Assembly (NCBI GenBank): GCA_028583605.1
Contig: CM053334.1
Location: 20,102,118-20,166,117, forward strand
From: Dastarcus helophoroides
Lineage: Eukaryota > Arthropoda > Insecta > Coleoptera > Bothrideridae
DNA length: 64,000 nt
Reading direction: 5' to 3'
Below are positions 12,201 to 22,819 of this stretch, in pieces. The notes below the pieces were generated by a model, which was not told where the DNA came from, made no database searches, and saw only the letters and a list, made by a program, of their open reading frames with translations. Made by a program: the position numbers and the translations under genes. Numbering within the stretch: position 1 is the stretch's first letter; each line of letters starts with the position of its first letter.

Positions 12201-13799
12201 GTACTAAAACAGACGTCAAGCGAGTGACTCTTAGTACTACCACCTATTGATCCATGAAGAAACTATGGCCATCGCCAACAATATCGTATGTAAGTAGAAT
12301 GCAACCTAGACTACAAATTCATGCAGCCCTCCAGGCGTGTGTGTCGAAATATTTGTTAGCATTCGAGTTGGATATATCAAACTGGCGAGATCTAACAAGA
12401 TCGAAATCGGTATTTGGTTTCCAAACTTCAAATCTAATAAATGTTCAAACCTATTGGTCTGTGCATTAGAATCCTTGTCTTCTGGGAACTTTCCTAGAGA
12501 GCAACCGCTTCGCTAGGCGGCAGTGTTTCAACTGTTGGCAGTTCAGCTACCTATGATTCACACTATACACGCCTGAAGGACTGCATAAATTTGTAGTCTG
12601 CATTCTACTTGCATAAAATTTGATGTTCAACTTTGGAGGGCGAATTTCTGCATGTAAACATAATTTATTGCAGTTGTTTAGGCATGGGGACAGAACTCCG
12701 TACGACACGTACCCAAACGACCCCTACAGGGACGAATCCTACTGGCCAGCCGATTTTGGACAACTAACTTACGTAAGTAACGCGCAGATACATTTTTTAA
12801 TCAAATTTCAACTTTAATTCGGAATTTTGAAAAAGAAGAATTTAACCCGCGATAACACCAGGCGAAATATCTCCGTTTCAGATTGGTAAGCAGCAACACT
12901 ACGAGTTAGGTAAATGGTTCCGACAAAGGTACGATGGTTTCCTCCCGAAAAAATACAACGAAAACGACATTTACGTGCGCAGCACCGACGTCGATAGGGC
13001 TCTTATGTCTGCAGCGTCCAATTTGGCTGGATTGTATCCCCCCGAAGGCGAGCAAATTTGGAATGATGAGATCCCGTGGCAGCCAATACCGATACACACC
13101 AGGCGTGAAGAGAAAGATGAAGTTTTGGCACTTTACGCGCCTTGCCCTAAATACGATCAGTTGGAGGCCGAGTTGAGGGCTTCGGATTACTTCAAAGAAA
13201 TCGACAAGAACAACGAGGAGTTATACGAGTATCTTAGCAATTCCACCGGGATGAATGTCACCGGGTTGAGACAAGTCGAAGATATTTATAATATACTGGT
13301 GGTGGAGGAAGTTTATAACTTTACGTTACCAGAGTGGACTCGTGGGGAGTTCCCTGAAATATTAAGACCTTACGCGTTGTTGAACTTGATGGTTTCCACC
13401 TTCACCTACGATATGGCGAGGTTAAAAATAGGTCCTCTCTTCAGTAAGTTGATTGAGCACTTCAAGTATTTCTCTGGTGATTCGCCAAGAGTTGATGACA
13501 TATGGAATAGGAAGTTTGTCATGTTGTCTGCACACGATTACACCATTATTTCGATTTTGAACGCTTTAAATAAATTCGACAACCAATGGCCTTGGTACGC
13601 CAGCTCTTTAATCATGGAAATGTACAAAACCGCTCATAATACCACTTATGTCAATTTTCTGTACAGAAACAATGGGACTTTGCAATCGATTTATCTTCAC
13701 GATTGCGACGACGTCAATTGCCCTTTGGAAATTTTTTTACAAAATTTGGAGCCTTTAGCTTTACCGTCTGATCAGTGGAAAAAAGAATGCCAGTTGTGA
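9222..13799 (+). CDS. Secreted histidine acid phosphatase 1 (3 exons)
   Basis: Exons 9222-9308, 12674-12772 and 12882-13799 join in phase 0 to give 367 aa. The N terminus ([17 protein letters not shown]) is a signal peptide, so the enzyme is probably secreted or lysosomal. Exon 2 opens with the catalytic RHGDRTP motif, whose His becomes the phospho-enzyme. SAHDYT in exon 3 supplies the HD pair, with the Asp as proton donor. The length, several Asn-X-Thr/Ser sites and the C-terminal cysteines fit the insect branch of the histidine phosphatase family that includes venom and testicular acid phosphatase-like proteins; it would hydrolyse phosphomonoesters at acid pH. Both donors are strong (GTGAGT, GTAAGT) and the acceptors are TTGCAG and TTTCAG. 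Intron 1 is 3.4 kb because it holds a Mutator/Kolobok-like element, a fold-back element and other repeats. The physiological substrate is unknown. Confidence 0.93.
9380..9478. repeat. 18-bp tandem repeat
   Basis: Five imperfect units of AAACGTCAAAAAATTTCA lie in intron 1 of phosphatase 1. Confidence 0.8.
9669..10030. repeat. Dispersed 360-bp repeat, copy A
   Basis: It is closely similar over its whole length to 23846-24208, in the same orientation, running from CGTCTC(A/G)GTGGAATTC to GGAAAGGGTAC. No coding potential is seen, and the family is not recognised. Copy B ends exactly where the 4.0 kb element begins. Confidence 0.8.
10102..12054 (+). mobile_element. Degenerate DNA transposon with TTAA-bounded 22-bp inverted ends (Kolobok/Mutator-like)
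   Basis: The 22-mer starting TTAAGGGGTAACACC at 10102-10123 is repeated perfectly inverted at 12033-12054. TTAA at both outer edges could be the target duplication, with GGGG-type termini. The interior carries a broken transposase of the type often labelled Mutator-like in insect genomes. TTAA duplication with G-rich termini is known for the Kolobok superfamily, so Kolobok is the likely name, but this is inference. Confidence 0.8.
10526..11491 (+). pseudogene. Broken Mutator/Kolobok-like transposase
   Basis: The frame opens at ATG 10526 with a basic N terminus and soon hits stops. Recognisable pieces continue: a CPKC half zinc ribbon near 10850, then [15 protein letters not shown] (a catalytic-Asp-type DDE core start, near 11130), an in-frame TAG at 11201-11203, and a CKSC...H zinc-binding stretch with HEGSTGKME. 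The frame then shifts near 11416 into [13 protein letters not shown] and ends at 11489-11491. At least two frameshifts and several stops make it non-functional. The order of motifs matches the insect Mutator-like transposase domain as I know it. It shares no reading frame with the host gene whose intron it occupies. Confidence 0.75.
12065..12613. mobile_element. Fold-back element, copy 1, with 9-11 bp target duplication
   Basis: The direct repeat TAAAATTTGAT occurs at 12056-12066 and 12614-12624, so TSD and element end overlap by the ambiguous AT. Inside, the stretch around GCACAGACCAATAGGTTTG is repeated inverted at about 12440-12475. The right arm continues to ...TAGTCTGCATTCTACTTGCA. Copy 2 at 35284-35724 is in the opposite orientation. 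This copy sits almost immediately to the right of the TTAA-ended transposon. Confidence 0.7.
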
Positions 13800-13949
13800 C
13801 ATCTTCTCTATGTTAATGCCCAACAATGACAAAAGACGGGCAATTTTTGACCAAATGCTTCATACTGCGAGATGAATTTTTACAAAAATTGTATAATTGT
13901 ATATACTATATAAAGAAATTTAATAAGTTTGAGTTTTACTGATCCTCAT

Positions 13950-14112
13950 TGAAATAGAGAGAGATAAAGAGAGGATGAGAGAAAGAGAGAGACTGAGAGA
14001 AAGAGAGGGAGAAAGAGAGAGAGAGAGAGAAAGAGAAAGAGAGGAAGAGATGGTGAAAGAAAGAGGGGAGAGAGAGAGAGAGAAAGAGATGGAGAAAGAG
14101 AGAGGGGAGAGG

Positions 14113-14145
<33 letters not shown>

Positions 14146-14265
14146 CAATTAAGTAAACTAGCAACTAAACAACTAATTAAATAACTAAACAGAGAGGAAG
14201 AGAGAAAGAGAGAGACTGAGAGAAAGAGAGGAAGAGAGAAAGAGAGAGACTGAAAGAAAGAGAGG

Positions 14266-14308
<43 letters not shown>

Positions 14309-14640
14309 CAATTAAGTAAACTAGCAACTAAACAACTAATTAAATAACTAAACAGAGAGGAAGAGAGAAAGAGAGAGACTGAGAGAAAGAGAGGAAGAGA
14401 GAAAGAGAGAGACTGAAAGAAAGAGAGGAAGAGAGAGAGAGAGAAAGAGAGAGAGGGAGCGCGCAATTAAGTAAACTAGCAACTAAACAACCAAATAAAT
14501 AACTAAACATTGAACTAAACAAGTTGCTGCCAACTAAATAATCAACAAAATAAATTGGTTAGTTGCTTTTTTACTTAGTTGTATAGTTGGTTGGTTAATT
14601 GGTTATTTACTTGGTTGTTTAGTTGACTCCAGATACCAAA
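13950..14640. repeat. GA-rich microsatellite with 160-bp higher-order unit
   Basis: GAGA runs alternate with a segment GCAATTAAGTAAACTAGCAA seen at about 14146, 14308 and 14465, which gives a higher-order period near 160 bp. The last segment has an inverted partner at about 14600-14626 (TTGGTTATTTACTTGG...), forming a short palindrome. Confidence 0.85.
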
Positions 14641-15683
14641 ATTGTATCACGATGGACCCCCATAAGAAAAAGTATGGGATTTTGGTTTAGAACTGGCTTT
14701 GCCTATCTACTCATGTTTTTAACTTGAGTGGTTTCGACTCTGCGTTGATGATTAGGTCTTTTAGTCGATCAGAAGTTCTCTCTTTTTAATATTAGTATGA
14801 ATTACTGTTAAAATGGAACGCAATTACTCACTTAGACATTGGAAGAAGAGAAAGATTGATTGCTTCTGTTATCAGACATTTTAGTTATTATAAAGAAGAA
14901 TAAGTTTAGAAATCGATAGATATAGAACTAATCGTTCATAATGGACGATTCAAACCATTATCGACGAGAAAAATTAAATTTACCCTCTTTTAAATGTTTC
15001 GATAAATTAAGTTGGCTTAATGACCAAACGGAAACGTATTATACAGTCATTAGCGTAACTAGCCCCCAAGCAAAGTGGTAAATTTAGGCCCTAAAAATAA
15101 GAACAAAAAATTAAAAGTATATTATTTAATAAAACTTCTTGAGCACTAAATAAATGAGCCCTAAAATAGATTGTTAACAAATTACTTTCAACAGAGAAAA
15201 AATTGTGCCCCAAATTACTTCCATCCACAAAACAAAAACAAAATACCCCAATTTGATCATTTAAAAAATATATGGCGCCGTAAAATAATGTTTACGACTA
15301 AAACGAAAAAATGTAACTGTATGTCTTGTTAAAAAGACCTTTTCAAGACGATTACACCGTAATATCGAGTGATTACCAAAAGCAAAACTTTTAAAATGTG
15401 AAATTTTTAAAAATAAAGTTTTTATGACACGAGCAGGGCTTCGAACCGGAACTGAACCGAAAACCGGAAACGAAAAAAACCCGTTATTTTTGTAGGAAAG
15501 AAAACCGGAACAGAACCGAAAAAAATAACGGTTTACTTCGGTTCATTGAACTTGTATGTTCTTAAAATAATTTTTACTTTAAACCCTAAAGTTTGGGATT
15601 TTTTTAGAAATTTCCTTTTCAAAATTTTACACAAATTCATGCAACTTTCATCTCAAAATTACGGGTTTACTTTAAAAAAACGT
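14641..15683. other. Intergenic stretch; isolated transposon-end-like motif
   Basis: No gene seen. At 15434 the sequence CAGGGCTTCGAACCGG, followed by repeated ACCGGAA blocks to about 15540, looks like one end of a hAT-type element. No matching inverted end was found. Confidence 0.4.
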
Positions 15684-18600
15684 TTTTTTTTAAGAAGAAG
15701 AGAAAGAAGATGAAGAAAAAGAGAAAGAAGAAGAGGAAGAAGAAGAGAAAGAAGATGAAGAAGGTAAAGAATAAGAAGAAGGAGGAGAGGAAGAAGAAGA
15801 GAAAGAAGATGAAGAAGGTAAAGAATAAGAAGAAGGAGAAGGAGAGGAAGAAGAAGAGAAAAAAGAAAAATAATAACAGGAAGAAGAGGAAAAATAAGAG
15901 GAAGAAAAAGAAGAAGAATATAAAGAAGAGGAAGAAGAGAAAAAGAAGGAAGAACAGAAAGAAGAGGAAGAAGAGGAGGAAGAAGAGAAAGAAGAGGAAG
16001 AAGAGGAATAAGAAAAGGAAGAAGAGGAAGAAGAGAAAGAATAGGAAGAAAAAGAGGAAGAAGAGAAAGAAGAGAAAGAAAAAGAGGAAGAAGAGAAAGA
16101 AGAGGAAGAAAAGGAAGAAGAGGAAGAGGAAGAAGAAAAAGAAGAAGAATAAAAGGAAAAAAAAGAGGTGGTAGAAGAAGCGAAGGAAGAGGAAAAAGAG
16201 AAAGAGAAGAAAGTAGAGAAAGAGAAGGAAGAAGAGGAAGAAGAGAATTAAAAGGAAAAAGAGAAAGAAGAGGAAGACGAAGAGGAGGAAGAAGAAGAGT
16301 AAGAAGAAGAGGAAGAATAAGAAGAAGAAGAGGAAAAAGAGGAATAAAAAAAAGGAAGAAGATAAAGAAGAGGAAGAAGAAGAAGAAAAAGAGAAGGAAC
16401 AAGAGAAAAACGAGGAAGAGAAAGAAGAGGAAGAAGAAGAGGAAGAAGAGAAAAAAGAGAAAGAGAAAGAAAAAGAGGAAGAAGAGAAAGAAGAGGAAGA
16501 AAAAGAGGAAGAAGAGGAAGAAGAGAAAGAAAAGAAAGAAAAAGAGGAAGAAGAGAAAGAAGAGAAAGAAAAAGAGGAAGAAGAGAAAGAAGAGGAAAAA
16601 AAGAGGAAGAACAAAAAGAAGAGGAAGGAAAAAAAGAAGAGAAAGAAGAGGAAGAAAAGGAAGAAGAGGAAGAGGAAGAAGAGAAAGAAGAGGAAGAAAA
16701 AAAGAAGAGAAAGAAGAGGAAAAAAAGAGGAGGAATAAAAGAGAAAGAAGAGGAATACAAGGAAAAAGAGAAAGAAGAGGAAGAAGAGAAAGAGAAGGAA
16801 GAAGAGGAAGAAGAGAAAGAAGGAAAAAAAGAGAAAGAAGAGGAAGAAGAAGAGGAAGAAGTGGAAGAAGAGGAAGAAGAGAAAGAAGAAGAGAAAGAAG
16901 AAAAAGAATAGGAAGAAGAAGAAGAAAAAGAGGAATAAAAGAAAAAAGAGGAAGAGAAAGAAAAGGAAGAAGAAGAGGAAGAAGAAGAGGAAGAAGGGAA
17001 ATAAGAGAAAGAAGAGAAAGAAGAGGTAGAAGAAGCGAAGGAAGAGGAAAAAGAGAAAGAGAAGAAAGTAGAGAAAGAGAAGGAAGAAGAGGAAGAAGAG
17101 AATTAAAAGGAAAAAGAGAAAGAAGAGGAAGACGAAGAGGAGGAAGAAGAAGAGTAAGAAGAAGAGGAAGAAGCGAAAGAATAGGAAGAAGAAGAGGAAA
17201 AAGAGGAATAAAAAAAAGGAAGAAGATAAAGAAAAGGAAGAAGAAGAAGAGAAAGAGAAGGAAGAAAAGAAAAAAGAGGAAAAGAAAGAAGAGGAAGAAG
17301 AGAAAGAAGAGAAAGAAGAGAAAGAAAAGGAAGAAGAGGAAGAAGAGGAAGAAGGGAAAGAAGTGAAAGAAAAGGAAGAAGAGAAAGAAGAGGAAGAAGA
17401 GAAAGAAGAGGAAGAAAAAGAGGAAGAAAAAGAGGAAGAAGAGGAAGAAATGGAAGAAAAGGAAGAAGAGGAAGAGAAAGAAGAGGAATAAAAGGAAAAA
17501 GAGAAAGAAGAAGAATAAGGGAAAGAAGAGGAAGAAGAGAAAGAAGAGGAAAAAGAGAAAGAAGAGGAATAAGAGAAAGAAGGGGAAAAAGAGAAAGAAG
17601 AGGAAGAAGAATAGGAGGAAGAGGAAGAAGAAGAAGAAAGGAAGAAGAGAAAGAATGAGAAAAAGAAGAGAAAAAAGAGAAAGAAGAAGAAGAGAAAGAG
17701 AAGGAAGAAAAGAAAACAGAGAAAGAGAAAGAAGAAGAAGACGAAGAAGAGAAAGAAAAGAAAGAAGAGGAAGAAGAGGAAGAAGAGGAAGAAGAGGAAG
17801 AAAGAGAAAGAAGAGGAAGAAGAAGAGGAAAAAGAGGAATAAAAGAAAAAAGGAAGAAGATAAAGAAAAGGAAGAAGAAGAAGAGAAAGAGAAGGAAGAA
17901 AAGAAAAAAGAGGAAAAGAAAGAAGAGGAAGAAGAAGAGGAAGAAGAGAAAGAAGAGAAAGAAGAGAAAGAAGAGGAAGAAGGGAAAGAAGAGGAAGAAG
18001 AGAAAGAAGAGGAAGAAGAGAAAGAAGAGGAAGAAAAAGAGGAAGAAGAGAAAAAAGAGGAAGTAGAGGAAGAAATGAAAGAAAAGGAAGAAGAGGAAGA
18101 GAAAGAAGAGGAATAAAAGGAAAAACAGAAAGAAGAAGAATAAAAGGAAAAAGAGAAAGAAGAGGAAGAAGAAGAGAAGGAAGAGGAAGAAGAGAAAGAG
18201 AAGGAAGAAGAGAAAGAAAGGGAAAAAGAGAAAGAAGAGGAAGAAGAAGAGGAGAAAGAGGAAGAAGAGGAAGAAGAAGAAGAAAAGGAAGAAGAGAAAG
18301 AATGGGAAAAAGAAGAGGAAAAAGAGAAAGAAGAAGAAGAAGAGAAAGAGAAGGAAGAAGAGAAAAAAGAGGAAGAGAAAGAAGAAGAAGAAGAGGAAGA
18401 AGAGAAAGAAGAGAAAGAAGAGGAAGAAGAGGAAGAAGAGGAAGAAGAGAAAGAAGAGAAAAAAGAGAAAGAAGAGGAAGTAGAGAAAGAAGAGGAAGAA
18501 GAGAAAGAAGAGGAAGAAAAGAAAGAAGAGAAAGAAGAGGAAAAAGTGAAAGAAGAGGAATAAAAGCAAAAAGAGAAAGAAGAGGAATAGAAGGAAAAAG

Positions 18601-18850
18601 AGAGAAAAGAAGAATAAGAAAAAGAAGAGGAAGAAGAAGAGAAGGAAGAGGAAGAAAAGAAGGAAGAGGAAGAAGAGAAAGAGAAGAAAGAAGAGAAAGA
18701 GAAGGAAGAAGAGGAAGAAGAGAAAGAAGGGGAAAAAGATAAAGAAGAGGAAGAAGAGGAGGAAGAGGAGGAAGAGGAGGAAGAGAAAGAAGAGGAAGAA
18801 GAGGAAGAAGAGAAAGAGAAGGAAGAAGAGAAAGAAAAGGAAACGTTTTT
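15684..18850. repeat. 3.1 kb polypurine (GAA/GAG) tract
   Basis: More than 3 kb of the plus strand is nearly all A and G, in units such as GAAGAGGAAGAAGAG, with rare T or C. A segment containing AAGCGAAGG near 16181 and the following 180 bp or so is repeated near 17034, 855 bp later, showing internal segmental duplication. Both edges merge into AT-rich sequence of the AAATTTCGA type. Long open frames of Glu/Lys/Arg or Phe/Leu/Ser through it are composition artefacts. Confidence 0.95.
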
Positions 18851-19382
18851 TTTTTTAAGTTGGATTAGAAACTTACAATTTCCACACTTTTTGAGAAAGT
18901 GTCGATTTTATTCTCAAAATTTCAAGTCAAATTCGATTTTAAGTTGTATAACTTAAATACTCTTTTTTCAAAATTTTCGGCTTTTTTTTGAAATTTGGAC
19001 CTTTTTCTCGAAATATTTCTTGTGTTTTTCTAAAACTTCGAGTTTAAAATAAAAATTTTACGTTCTGTTGTAAATACGGACTAAAGCAGAGGAGTCTTTT
19101 TCATTGGAGCGCAGGTTTCTGGCAATTTTATTTGCAAATTAAAATTTTTTTTAAAATTCCAACTTTTTCTTCAGAGCAAACTCTCAAAATTTGTTTATTT
19201 TTCTTAAACTTGGATTTTCCCTTTTATAATCTGATATTTCTATTTTTTTAAGTTATTAACAAAAATTTCGAGTTTTCTTGAATTGTTTTCTGCAGATTTC
19301 ACTTTAATTTCAATATGCCAATTTTTTTTCGAAATATCAAATTCTAATGCTTTTTTTAAGATCCCAACTTTCTAAAATTTCC

Positions 19383-19502
19383 TAAAAAGCACCCTACCCT
19401 GCCCTATTCTGACTACGTTTATGTTAAAACTAATTCCACAAAGACGAGGGCCTCTTAAAGATCTACCCGCCCGGAGCCTTGCAATGGCTAAGGCCGCCCC
19501 TG
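19383..19502 (-). repeat. Terminal repeat of the CAGNGGCGGCC element family
   Basis: Reverse-complemented, this reads CAGGGGCGGCCTTAGCC... for about 120 bp. It closely matches the left end at 24209 and, reversed, the right end at 28223. Partial plus-strand copies lie at 23437 and 23761. No paired left end was found for this copy. Confidence 0.75.
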
Positions 19503-20049
19503 AAACGAGGTTCCAAATGGGCATGTTGGCAAAGCTCAAATCGATGGTAAAATATCTAGTTGTTCGATTTCTTAGTGGATAAATCATGTAAGGCGGCGTA
19601 ATGCTGAATATATAGCGACTGTTGACCGAAATTGAATGTTATTTAAATTGACCAGCAAATAAGAAGTGGAAAATGACATGTTTATTCGGAGAATCTCAAT
19701 TTTGTAATTTTCCTGTCGACCGTGGGCAGCTAATTTCTGGCCTACGACGTCGAATGGGGTTGGGAAATGGCAGATGTTCATTTTCTTCTGAAATATTCAT
19801 AGAAAATGTCAGAAAATATGTGTACCACCATTAACAATTCAGCCGGACTCGGGTTCAAATTCAACGGGACGATGATAAATCAAACATTCTTTTAAAGTTC
19901 GACAGCTGTACACTCTATATTTAGAGGGCGAGAAAATCTAATATTAACGTTCCATTTAATGTTTGTTTTATTTCATTCTTAGACAGTGTTACATCAAATC
20001 GAATTATACATAATTGACAGTAGAGTAATCTTTGTCCTCGCATTTGGTT

Positions 20050-21175
20050 ACCAATCAGATCGGGGTTCGATTCCCGCTCGCGGCAACCTCCTCTCTTTGT
20101 TTTTACCAAACGTGTTGGTCCTCAAAGCTGACTCGGCTGTCACGATGAATGAATACTGAAGTGTAACTCGAATAATAAGCAATTGAAGCGTACCGGCTGC
20201 ACTTTTCCCTAAAGGCGAAGATTTTTTTAAAGTTCGAGCCCCTTTTGAAAATTTCGACACTTTAAAATCCCAAAACTCTGGCTTTTGTATCGAAATTTCG
20301 AGTTTAAATTCAAAAATGATGAAAATTGTAAACGTAAATTCGACGGTTTCGAGAAAAACTGAAAATTTCAATAAAATGGAACTTTTTCCTATTTGATTGT
20401 TTCATACTCTTACAAATTTCTAGTTTTTCAGATCGGGGTTCGATTCCCGCTCGCGGCAACCTCCTCCGTCCGTTTTTAATAAACGTTTTGGTCCTAAAGC
20501 CGACTCAGCTTTCACGATGAATGAATGCTGAAGTGTAACTCGAATAATAAGCAATTGAAGCATACTGGCTGCACTTTTCCCTAAAGGCGAAGATTTTTTT
20601 AAAGTTCAAGCGCCTCTTTAAAAACTTCGACTCTTTAAAATCCCAAAACTCTGGCTTTTGTATCGAAATTTCGAGTTTAAATTCAAAAATGATGAAAATT
20701 GTAAACGTAAATTCGAGGTTTCGAGAAAAACTGGAAATTTCAATAAAATGGAACTTTTTCCTATTTGATTGTTTCATACTCTTACAAATTTCTAGTTTTT
20801 CAAATCGGGGTTCGATTCCCGCTCGCGGCAACCTCCTCCGTCCGTTTTTAATAAACGTTTTGGTCCTAAAGCCGACTCAGCTTTCACGATGAATGAATAT
20901 TGAAGTGTAACTCGAATAATAAGCAATTGAAGCATACTGACTGCACTTTTCCCTAAAGGCGAAGATTTTTTTAAAGTTCAAGCGCCTCTTTAAAAACTTC
21001 GACTCTTTAAAATCCCAAAACTCTGGCTTTTGTATCGAAATTTCGAGTTTAAATTCAAAAATGATGAAAATTGTAAACGTAAATTCGAGGTTTCGAGAAA
21101 AACTGAAAATTTCAATAAAATGGAACTTTCTCCTATTTGATTGTTTCATACTCTTACAAATTTCTAGTTTTTTCT
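20050..21175. repeat. 372-bp tandem satellite with a tRNA B-box
   Basis: Three units start near 20056, 20429 and 20801. Each opens with GGGGTTCGATTCCCGCTCGC, which contains a consensus tRNA B-box and a perfect T-stem, and each carries AAATTTCGAG-type sequence in its second half. Only the 3' half of a tRNA is visible, so this looks like a tRNA-derived or SINE-derived satellite, not a tRNA gene. Confidence 0.8.
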
Positions 21176-21234
21176 CGAAATTTTGGTTCACATTCAAAAT
21201 TTTGAATTTTCGCTTTTGATATAGACACAATTTG

Positions 21235-22190
21235 AACGTACTTGCAATGGATTGTAAGAATTTCGAATTGATCGGTATCGAATTGTCAAAATTTCGAATT
21301 TATTCACAAATTAGTGAGAATTTCCAATGTGTTCACAACAACTTCTCAGAATTTTGCATGTATTCGCAACGAATGTCAGAATTGCGAATGTATTCGCAAC
21401 AACTTGTCAGAATTTCGAATGTATTCGCAACGATAATATCAGAATTTCGATTGTATTCGAACAAACTGCCAACATTTCGAATGTACTTGTAATAGGGATG
21501 CAGACGATAGTTCGATGTTTTGAAAACATCGATATATCGTTTGTAAACATCGATGTTTCCCGTCATCTGTCAATATTTTATGCCTAACCTAATTTTCGTG
21601 TATATTTATGGTCGAATGTTCGAGATTGAAGTCGAAATTTTAGCTTTAATCTCGGAATTTCTAAAAAAAAGTTGAAATTTCTAGATTGAAGGCGAAATTT
21701 CGGGAAAAAATTCGTATTTTTGAAAAAAAAAAAAGTCGAAATTTCGACATTAGAATCGAAATTTAAAGTTTAATTTCGGAAATTTGAGAAATAGTCGAAA
21801 TTTCAATTAAATTCGAAACTTAAAAAAAAACTTTTTAAATTGATGTCGTTTTCCACACTTTCCTAATTTTGACTGCCTAAACTCGCAATTAAATATTTAA
21901 AAAAACATTCAGAAAAACATCGATGTATCGATATCGAATCCCGATGTTTAAGACATCGATGTTTCATTGAAAAAAAATATCGATGTTCAAACATCGATGC
22001 TTTTTTGGACGATGTTGCATCCCTAATTCGCAATGAATGTCAGAATTTCGAATGTATTCACAACGAATGTTAGAATTTCGAATGTATTCACAACGAATGT
22101 TGGAATTTCGAATGTATTTACAACGAATGTTGGAATTTCGAATGTATTCGCAACTAATGTCAACATTTGTAATGTATTCGCAACAAACAG
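21235..22190. repeat. 30-bp minisatellite, split by a 533-bp insertion
   Basis: Units of about 30 bp built from GAATGTATTCGCAAC and TGTCAGAATTTC run from about 21235 to 21492 and again from 22026 to 22190. The two blocks were one array before the element at 21493-22025 entered. Confidence 0.85.
21493..22025. mobile_element. hAT-type MITE inserted in the minisatellite
   Basis: Ends are TAGGGATGCAGAC and, reversed, TAGGGATGCAACATCG. The 8-bp flanks ACTTGTAA and ATTCGCAA are diverged but occupy the same position of the minisatellite unit, as a target duplication should. The interior is rich in ATCGATGT palindromes and contains no ORF. Confidence 0.75.
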
Positions 22191-22819
22191 AACTGGAAGT
22201 GCCCAAAGGTCGCCAAACATTGCATTATTAACTAAAGCTTCTTCACTGTAGAAAAAAAATCTTATTAAATTAGTATTAAATATAGAAAACCTCCTAATGT
22301 AGGTGGGTTAGGAAGATTGGAAATAAATCACCACCCCAAATTAGTTCAAGGGGGATATTTCTGGAGCGGATAGTGTCATAATTCTTCGAATGGATAGCAA
22401 CAAATACTTTAATAACAACCCCTAAGTAGGAGCGTAAATGTGGGTTAAAATTGATTTCACGATGTTTATATTTCGGTTTCTATGACAGTACTCTATCAAT
22501 TATTAAAGAGCTTTTAGAAATTACGTCCGCTGTCTCTTCTGCCGATAAGACCACGATCAGATAGACGGCGAGCGTTGGTATTTTTTCGAACGCGATCCGA
22601 TCTTCCTGATCAAAATAAAACCATAAACAATTAGTAGTCCTACAACAGACGACCCCATCGAATGGTCAACGGAAACCTCGATGTTGTTGGTCAGTTCGGT
22701 TGATTCCGAACACCGATATCGTAATATGACGTGTATTTTGAAATTACCCCAATTCGGTTTCCGCGCCACGAGTTCGTCAAACATGTTTGAGTGTTGAGTG
22801 TTTTTTTCTGAGTGATCAT
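22191..22819. other. Region upstream of anoctamin, likely 5' UTR/promoter
   Basis: No repeat array is visible here and the composition is less biased than its surroundings. A short upstream ORF, ATG TTT GAG TGT TGA, lies at 22784-22798, 21 nt before the chosen anoctamin ATG. I could not place a TATA box or initiator with confidence. Confidence 0.35.

Noticed and set aside
15659..18742. Several long ORFs (Glu/Lys/Arg-rich on one strand, Phe/Leu/Ser-rich on the other)
   Set aside because: They follow directly from a stop-poor purine/pyrimidine tract, exist in several frames at once and have no start context, domain or splice structure.
20056..20090. tRNA gene
   Set aside because: Only the T-arm/B-box half is present; no A-box, anticodon arm or paired 5' acceptor strand was found, and the unit is tandemly repeated.
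21240..22190. CRISPR-like array of about 30-bp repeats
   Set aside because: Eukaryotic minisatellite: units are contiguous and imperfect with no unique spacers.
22557..22784. 75-residue minus-strand ORF upstream of anoctamin
   Set aside because: Short, no domain or splice context; it overlaps the likely anoctamin 5' UTR.
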